Positions 6,337-10,315 of a stretch of DNA of 10,315 nt are shown one piece after another. A program made the translations under genes and the position numbers. Location: the NCBI GenBank assembly GCA_902463835.1, contig CABQGZ010000076.1, forward strand, positions 1 to 10,315, read 5' to 3'. Position 1 is the stretch's first letter. Each line of letters starts with the position of its first letter. A model generated the notes under the pieces. The model did no database searches. It saw only the letters and a list, made by a program, of their open reading frames with translations, and had not been told where the DNA came from. The DNA comes from an uncultured Lachnospiraceae bacterium. GTDB lineage: Bacteria; Bacillota; Clostridia; Lachnospirales; Lachnospiraceae.

Positions 6337-8133
6337 ATGGACCAAAAGAAAAAAACTGGAATCTCCAGACTTTTAGAGTTCGGAGGACGTTACCGCTGGA
6401 TGACAGTGTTAGCTTGCGTTTTATCCGGGCTCAGTTCCGTGCTCATGATGTGTCCCTTCTTGTGTATTTGGCTTGTCCTGCGGGATGTGTTGGCGGCTTT
6501 ACCGGACTTGAGCAAGGTAGATGTAGCTGCAATGACCCTCTATGGATGGGCCGCTTTGGGTTTAGCTGTTGGAGGTTTTCTTCTCTACGCACTGGCTCTT
6601 TTGTTTTCCCATTTGGGTGCGTTTCATACAGCAAAAAATATGCAGTCTCAAGTTTTGCACCATCTGGCATCGCTTCCGTTGGGCTTTTTCTCCCAAAACA
6701 GCAGCGGTAAACTGCGGAAGATCATCAATGAGAACACGGCGCAGACGGAAAACTTCTTGGCACACCAGCTTCCAGATATGGCCGGATCAGCCGTGACTGC
6801 TGTGACAATGCTGGTCATGCTGCTGTTTTTCGATTGGAGATTAGGAAGCCTGTCCATACTCCTGTTGGTTGCGGGGTTTATAGTGCAGATGCTTATGACC
6901 AACGAGAAATCCATGTCCTATATGCGAAAATATCAGGATGCCTCTGAGCAGATGAATAATGAGGCGGTAGAGTACGTCCGCGGCATCCCCGTGGTAAAGG
7001 TATTCCAGCAAACGATATACTCATTTAAGAGTTTCTATGCCGCTATTATGCACTACAAGGACAACGTGACAGAATACGCACTTTCTTGTCAGGGACCGAT
7101 GGTGGCCTTCAATGTAATTATCAACGCCTCCTTTGCCGTGCTGATCCCGGCCGGTATTCTTTTGATCGGCCCGGAGCATTACGATGAATTTCTGCTGGAT
7201 TTAATTTTCTACATATTGTTTACTTCCGGCACCGCAGGTATCCTCAATAAAATCCTGTTTTCCGGCACACATCGGATGATGGCGCAAGAAGCAGTACGCC
7301 GGATTGACTCTCTGCTGGCAGAGCCTTCTGTGGTGGAAAGCACACTTGCCCGGATACCAGATCGAAATGATGTGGAATTTCAGGATGTGACCTTTACCTA
7401 TCCGGGAGGCAAAACGCCTGCGCTCACGCACCTGTCATTCCAGATTCCAGAGGAAAAAACCGTGGCCCTGGTAGGTGCGTCTGGCAGCGGAAAGACTACC
7501 GCTGCCGCTTTGATACCCCGGTTTTGGGATGCACAGGAAGGTACTGTCTGTATTGGCGGTGTCCCGGTTCCTCAAATCCCTAAATATGAACTGATGAATC
7601 GTATTGCCTTTGTATTTCAGGACAGTCGGCTGCTAAAGGCCAGCATACTCGAAAATGTCCGAGCATCCCGGACAGATGCGACAAGAGAACAGGTGATGGA
7701 GGCGCTCCGGGCTGCCCAGTGCGATGATATTTTAGAGAAATTACCAAAGGGCATGGATACCGTTTTAGGCTCTAAGGGTGTCTACCTCTCCGGCGGAGAG
7801 CAGCAGCGTATAGCGCTTGCGCGGGCTATTCTCAAAGATGCCCCTATCGTTCTGATGGATGAAGCAACCGCCTTCGCTGATCCTGAAAACGAACACAAAA
7901 TCCAGATAGCATTTGAGCGCCTGACCAAAGGGAAAACGGTCCTTATGATCGCCCACCGGCTTCCTACCATTCAAAATGCCGACGAGATACTGGTGATGGA
8001 ACAAGGGAGCATAGCGGAGCGGGGCACCCATGATGCACTGATGGAACGAAATGAGATTTACGCCTCCATGTGGAGAGATTATCAAACCTCGGTTGCTTGG
8101 AATATTGGAAAGGAGACCCATCATGCTTCGTAA
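6337..8133 (+). CDS. ABC exporter-fold half-transporter, first of a pair (YbtP/IrtA-like group)
   Basis: A 598-residue fused membrane and ATPase protein, expected to pair with the next gene product. The membrane domain has about six helices (near 21-48, 66-90, 148-166, 169-187, 255-277, 284-305). The ATPase domain has FTYPGG (353-358), Walker A GASGSGKTT (380-388), Q-loop Gln428, signature LSGGEQQR (484-491), Walker B IVLMDE (Asp508, Glu509) and His540. All catalytic residues are intact. The D-loop reads AFAD instead of the common S-LD, a form I associate with siderophore-linked exporters. YbtP/YbtQ and IrtA/IrtB share this exporter fold but import ferri-siderophores. Drug or peptide export is the alternative. 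The ATG at 6337 follows AAGGAGAT. It is the first gene of a three-gene operon behind the repeat-carrying control region. Confidence 0.88.
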   Translation: MDQKKKTGISRLLEFGGRYRWMTVLACVLSGLSSVLMMCPFLCIWLVLRDVLAALPDLSKVDVAAMTLYGWAALGLAVGGFLLYALALLFSHLGAFHTAKNMQSQVLHHLASLPLGFFSQNSSGKLRKIINENTAQTENFLAHQLPDMAGSAVTAVTMLVMLLFFDWRLGSLSILLLVAGFIVQMLMTNEKSMSYMRKYQDASEQMNNEAVEYVRGIPVVKVFQQTIYSFKSFYAAIMHYKDNVTEYALSCQGPMVAFNVIINASFAVLIPAGILLIGPEHYDEFLLDLIFYILFTSGTAGILNKILFSGTHRMMAQEAVRRIDSLLAEPSVVESTLARIPDRNDVEFQDVTFTYPGGKTPALTHLSFQIPEEKTVALVGASGSGKTTAAALIPRFWDAQEGTVCIGGVPVPQIPKYELMNRIAFVFQDSRLLKASILENVRASRTDATREQVMEALRAAQCDDILEKLPKGMDTVLGSKGVYLSGGEQQRIALARAILKDAPIVLMDEATAFADPENEHKIQIAFERLTKGKTVLMIAHRLPTIQNADEILVMEQGSIAERGTHDALMERNEIYASMWRDYQTSVAWNIGKETHHAS

Positions 8134-9877
8134 ACTCTTTGCCCTGACCGAGCAAGGCGTAAAAGACCTGAAGAAAGGAATCATTGCCTCGGTCTTTGCA
8201 TCACTCAGTCTGATGTTGCCCATGGGGTTGCTCCTGATGCTGGTTATGCAGTTGCTCCAGCCGCTTTTGGGCATTGACGCCGCGGCTCCCTCGCTGGGAA
8301 CCTATACTGGAATGTGCCTGATCCTACTGGCAATAATTTTCTTGACACACTATATCCAGTACCGTTGCACTTATATTGCAGCCTATGCCGAAAGTGCCCA
8401 ACGAAGGATCGGCTTGGCAGAAAAATTACGCACCCTGCCGCTGTCTTTCTTTGGCAAGCGGGACCTTTCCGACCTGACCACGACCATGATGAGCGACTGT
8501 AATGATCTGGAACGCGTCTTTGCCTATACGATCCCTCAAATTTTCGGAACAGCCATCTGTTGCGTAATCGTCTGCCTGTGCCTGTTTTTTATGGACTGGA
8601 GGATGGCACTTGCAATCTTGTCGCCCTTTGTTCTGGCACTTCTTGTTCTTGTAGGCAGCAAACGGCTGCAAGATAATACGGATTTGAAGAAGTTCCAATC
8701 CAAACTCGATGCCGCCGATGGAATCCAGGAATTTTTGGAGAGTATCCGGGATTTGAAAGCCAACAACCAAGAAGATACTTATTTAGCAGGGTTGGATAGA
8801 AAGCTGGAGAAAATCATACATACTTCCGTTTGCTATGAAATGACCAGCGGCTTGATGATTACCTCCTCGCAGATGCTCCTTCGGCTGGGGTTCCCGGCAA
8901 CGGTATTGGTGGGTACGTTGTTGTTGACACAGGGAGAATTGGACTTGTTTTATTTTCTCATGTTTTTGGTGACGGCTTCCCGTATTTATGATCCACTTAG
9001 CGGCGTGATGATGCAGCTTAGTGAGATTTTCAACGCAATGCTCCAATTACGCCGCATGAAAGCTATTGAACAGGAGCCTGCGCAGGAGGGCGCAACGGCG
9101 TTTCAGTCTAACGGCCACGACATTTGCTTTAATCATGTAGGATTTTGGTACCAGGAAGGTGAGGATGTTTTATCCGATGTAACCTTCACGGCCAAACAGG
9201 GGGAAGTGACCGCACTGGTCGGTCCCTCTGGGGGCGGTAAGAGCACCACGGCAAAACTGGCAGCACGTTTTTGGGATATTCAGAAGGGCACGATCACCAT
9301 GGGCGGTGTGGACATCTCCACGGTGGACCCGGAAACACTGTTGAAGGACTATGCCATTGTGTTCCAGGATGTGGTGCTGTTCAACGATACCATCATGGGA
9401 AATATCCGTCTGGGCCGCAAGGACGCCACGGATGAGGAGGTCATGGCCGCGGCCAGGGCCGCCCAGTGCGATGAGTTTGTTCAGCGTCTGCCGGAGGGAT
9501 ACCAGACGGTAGTGGGCGAAAATGGCTCTACCCTGTCCGGGGGTGAACGCCAGCGTATTTCCATCGCCCGCGCCCTGTTGAAAAACGCCCCCATTGTTCT
9601 GCTGGACGAGGCGACTGCCTCTCTGGATGTAGAGAACGAAACCAGCCTCCAGACTGCGCTCTCCGCGCTGCTCAAGGATAAGACGGTCCTGGTTATCGCA
9701 CACCGGATGCGGACGGTGATGGGGGCCGATCATGTGGTGGTGCTGGCAGATGGTCATGTGGCGGAAGAAGGCACGCCGGAACAGCTGATGGAGCGGGGCG
9801 GGATGTTCCGCCACATGGTGGAGCTACAAAGAGAATCCTCTAACTGGCAAGTTGGAGGTAATCGGGGTGGCTCATGA
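8123..9877 (+). CDS. ABC exporter-fold half-transporter, second of a pair (YbtQ/IrtB-like group)
   Basis: A 584-residue membrane and ATPase fusion, the probable heterodimer partner of the preceding product. About six helices lie near 19-48, 63-88, 139-155, 160-180, 245-275 and 280-300. The ATPase domain has Walker A GPSGGGKST (367-375), Q-loop Gln415, signature LSGGERQR (471-478), Walker B IVLLDEATASLD (Asp495, Glu496) and His527, so both members of the pair look catalytically competent. The frame is open from 8051, but the start is placed at the ATG at 8123 because AAAGGAG precedes it and the upstream codons lie inside the previous gene. It overlaps that gene by 11 bases. From about 9220 to 9830 the coding sequence is markedly GC-richer (about 57-70% in sampled 60-base lines) than its membrane half (42% in one sampled line), suggesting mosaic origin. 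Confidence 0.88.
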   Translation: MLRKLFALTEQGVKDLKKGIIASVFASLSLMLPMGLLLMLVMQLLQPLLGIDAAAPSLGTYTGMCLILLAIIFLTHYIQYRCTYIAAYAESAQRRIGLAEKLRTLPLSFFGKRDLSDLTTTMMSDCNDLERVFAYTIPQIFGTAICCVIVCLCLFFMDWRMALAILSPFVLALLVLVGSKRLQDNTDLKKFQSKLDAADGIQEFLESIRDLKANNQEDTYLAGLDRKLEKIIHTSVCYEMTSGLMITSSQMLLRLGFPATVLVGTLLLTQGELDLFYFLMFLVTASRIYDPLSGVMMQLSEIFNAMLQLRRMKAIEQEPAQEGATAFQSNGHDICFNHVGFWYQEGEDVLSDVTFTAKQGEVTALVGPSGGGKSTTAKLAARFWDIQKGTITMGGVDISTVDPETLLKDYAIVFQDVVLFNDTIMGNIRLGRKDATDEEVMAAARAAQCDEFVQRLPEGYQTVVGENGSTLSGGERQRISIARALLKNAPIVLLDEATASLDVENETSLQTALSALLKDKTVLVIAHRMRTVMGADHVVVLADGHVAEEGTPEQLMERGGMFRHMVELQRESSNWQVGGNRGGS

Positions 9878-10248
9878 TGAAATTGTATGCCTCTGGTGAA
9901 GATTATTTAGAAGCCATCTTGGTGTTGCAAAAGAAATTAGGCATGGTGCGCTCCGTGGATGTCGCCCGGCACATGGAGGTGTCAAAGCCCAGCGTGTGCC
10001 ATGCAGTGGCTACCTTGCGGGACGGCGGCTTTCTTATGATGGACGAAGATCACTTTCTCCATCTGACCGATGTTGGTCGGGAAGTTGCCGAAAAAATCTA
10101 CGAGCGTCACTGCTTCTTTACCGAGCAGCTTATCACCGCAGGCGTTGACCCCCAAACTGCGGAGGCCGATGCCTGTCGTATTGAACACATCATCAGCGAT
10201 GAGAGTTTTGACCGGCTGAAAGAGGCAGCCGAACAAGAGCAAAACTAA
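9874..10248 (+). CDS. DtxR/MntR-family metal-dependent transcriptional regulator, short form
   Basis: A 124-residue regulator with an N-terminal winged helix (about 1-65; recognition region VARHMEVSKPSVCHAVATL) and a metal-binding dimerisation domain (about 66-124). It lacks the C-terminal SH3/FeoA domain of DtxR, as MntR does. Likely metal ligands are visible: Asp10 in GEDYLEA, His79, Glu84, and Cys101-Glu104-His105 in ACRIEH. Cys101 matches Cys102 of DtxR/IdeR, where MntR has Glu, while Asp10 matches MntR Asp8 rather than DtxR Met10, so iron or manganese cannot be decided. The start overlaps the stop of the exporter-fold gene (ATGATGA); the second ATG, one codon later, is an alternative. 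Co-transcription with a transporter pair recalls the equibactin locus of Streptococcus equi, which also has a DtxR-like repressor. Confidence 0.9.
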   Translation: MMKLYASGEDYLEAILVLQKKLGMVRSVDVARHMEVSKPSVCHAVATLRDGGFLMMDEDHFLHLTDVGREVAEKIYERHCFFTEQLITAGVDPQTAEADACRIEHIISDESFDRLKEAAEQEQN

Positions 10249-10268
10249 AACCGAATAAGCCAAGCGAT

Positions 10269-10313
10269 CCTGCCCCGCAAGACGGGGAAAGAAAAAAACC
10301 GTTGCAGGGCAGG
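10269..10313. repeat. Imperfect inverted repeat after the last gene
   Basis: CCTGCCC (10269-10275) is mirrored by GGGCAGG (10307-10313), and pairing continues inward imperfectly (GCAAGACGG against CCGTTGC) around an A-rich loop. A smaller hairpin, CCCCG-CAAGA-CGGGG (10273-10287), is nested in the left arm. On the plus strand an A-run follows, not a T-run, so it is not a standard terminator for this operon; on the minus strand the loop is T-rich. The end of the window prevents further reading. It could be a terminator of unusual form, a leader of the next gene or the edge of another element. Confidence 0.4.
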
Positions 10314-10315
10314 CA

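Noticed and set aside
8051..8122. N-terminal extension of the second exporter-fold protein (24 residues)
   Set aside because: It overlaps the end of the first exporter-fold gene; the ATG at 8123 has AAAGGAG and begins a normal N-terminus.
7765..8274. A 169-residue minus-strand open frame across the junction of the two exporter-fold genes
   Set aside because: It is antisense to the conserved signature, Walker B and H-loop codons of the first gene and has no domain of its own.

Overview
The window looks like a piece of a Bacillota genome, most likely a gut-type Clostridia. The evidence is tight operons with strong AGGAGG-type ribosome binding sites, Firmicutes-style extended -10 promoters, a lipoprotein signal peptide typical of Gram-positive bacteria, mixed ATG/GTG/TTG starts and roughly 50% GC. 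It holds nine complete protein genes in one coherent locus, best read as a metal-chelate (metallophore or siderophore) acquisition system. No RNA genes, CRISPR array or insertion sequence were seen.

Layout. Positions 1-146 hold the end of whatever lies to the left and a probable bidirectional terminator. From 5014 down to 147, on the minus strand, runs a five-gene operon for an Opp/Nik/Cnt-type ABC importer: permease, permease, ATPase, ATPase and a lipoprotein solute-binding protein last. All junctions overlap or nearly touch. A 170-bp control region (5015-5184) separates it from a divergent AraC-family regulator (5185-6156, plus strand), which ends in a strong terminator. A second control region (6214-6336) precedes a three-gene plus-strand operon: two ABC exporter-fold half-transporters (6337-8133 and 8123-9877), resembling siderophore-importing YbtP/YbtQ and IrtA/IrtB, then a short DtxR-family metal-dependent regulator (9874-10248). 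The last 67 bases carry an imperfect inverted repeat and no gene.

How the parts may work together. The AraC protein resembles the YbtA/PchR type that senses a metal-loaded chelator and activates uptake genes. The DtxR-like protein would report intracellular metal. The two transporters would import chelated metal, or one could export and the other import. No chelator biosynthesis gene lies in the window, so either an exogenous chelator is used or the synthesis genes are outside.

The most notable observation is in the control regions. A 21-bp direct repeat (core ATTTGGYCGATWGC) occurs as a tandem pair upstream of the importer promoter and, in inverted orientation, as one good plus one degenerate copy upstream of the exporter-fold operon. 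In both places the pair reads against the direction of transcription and stops 13 nt short of the predicted -35 box. This is very probably the operator of the AracC-family activator and ties the two operons into one regulon. A separate palindrome (GGTTAG-N6-CTAACC) sits between two face-to-face promoters in the first control region and may be the metal-dependent switch.
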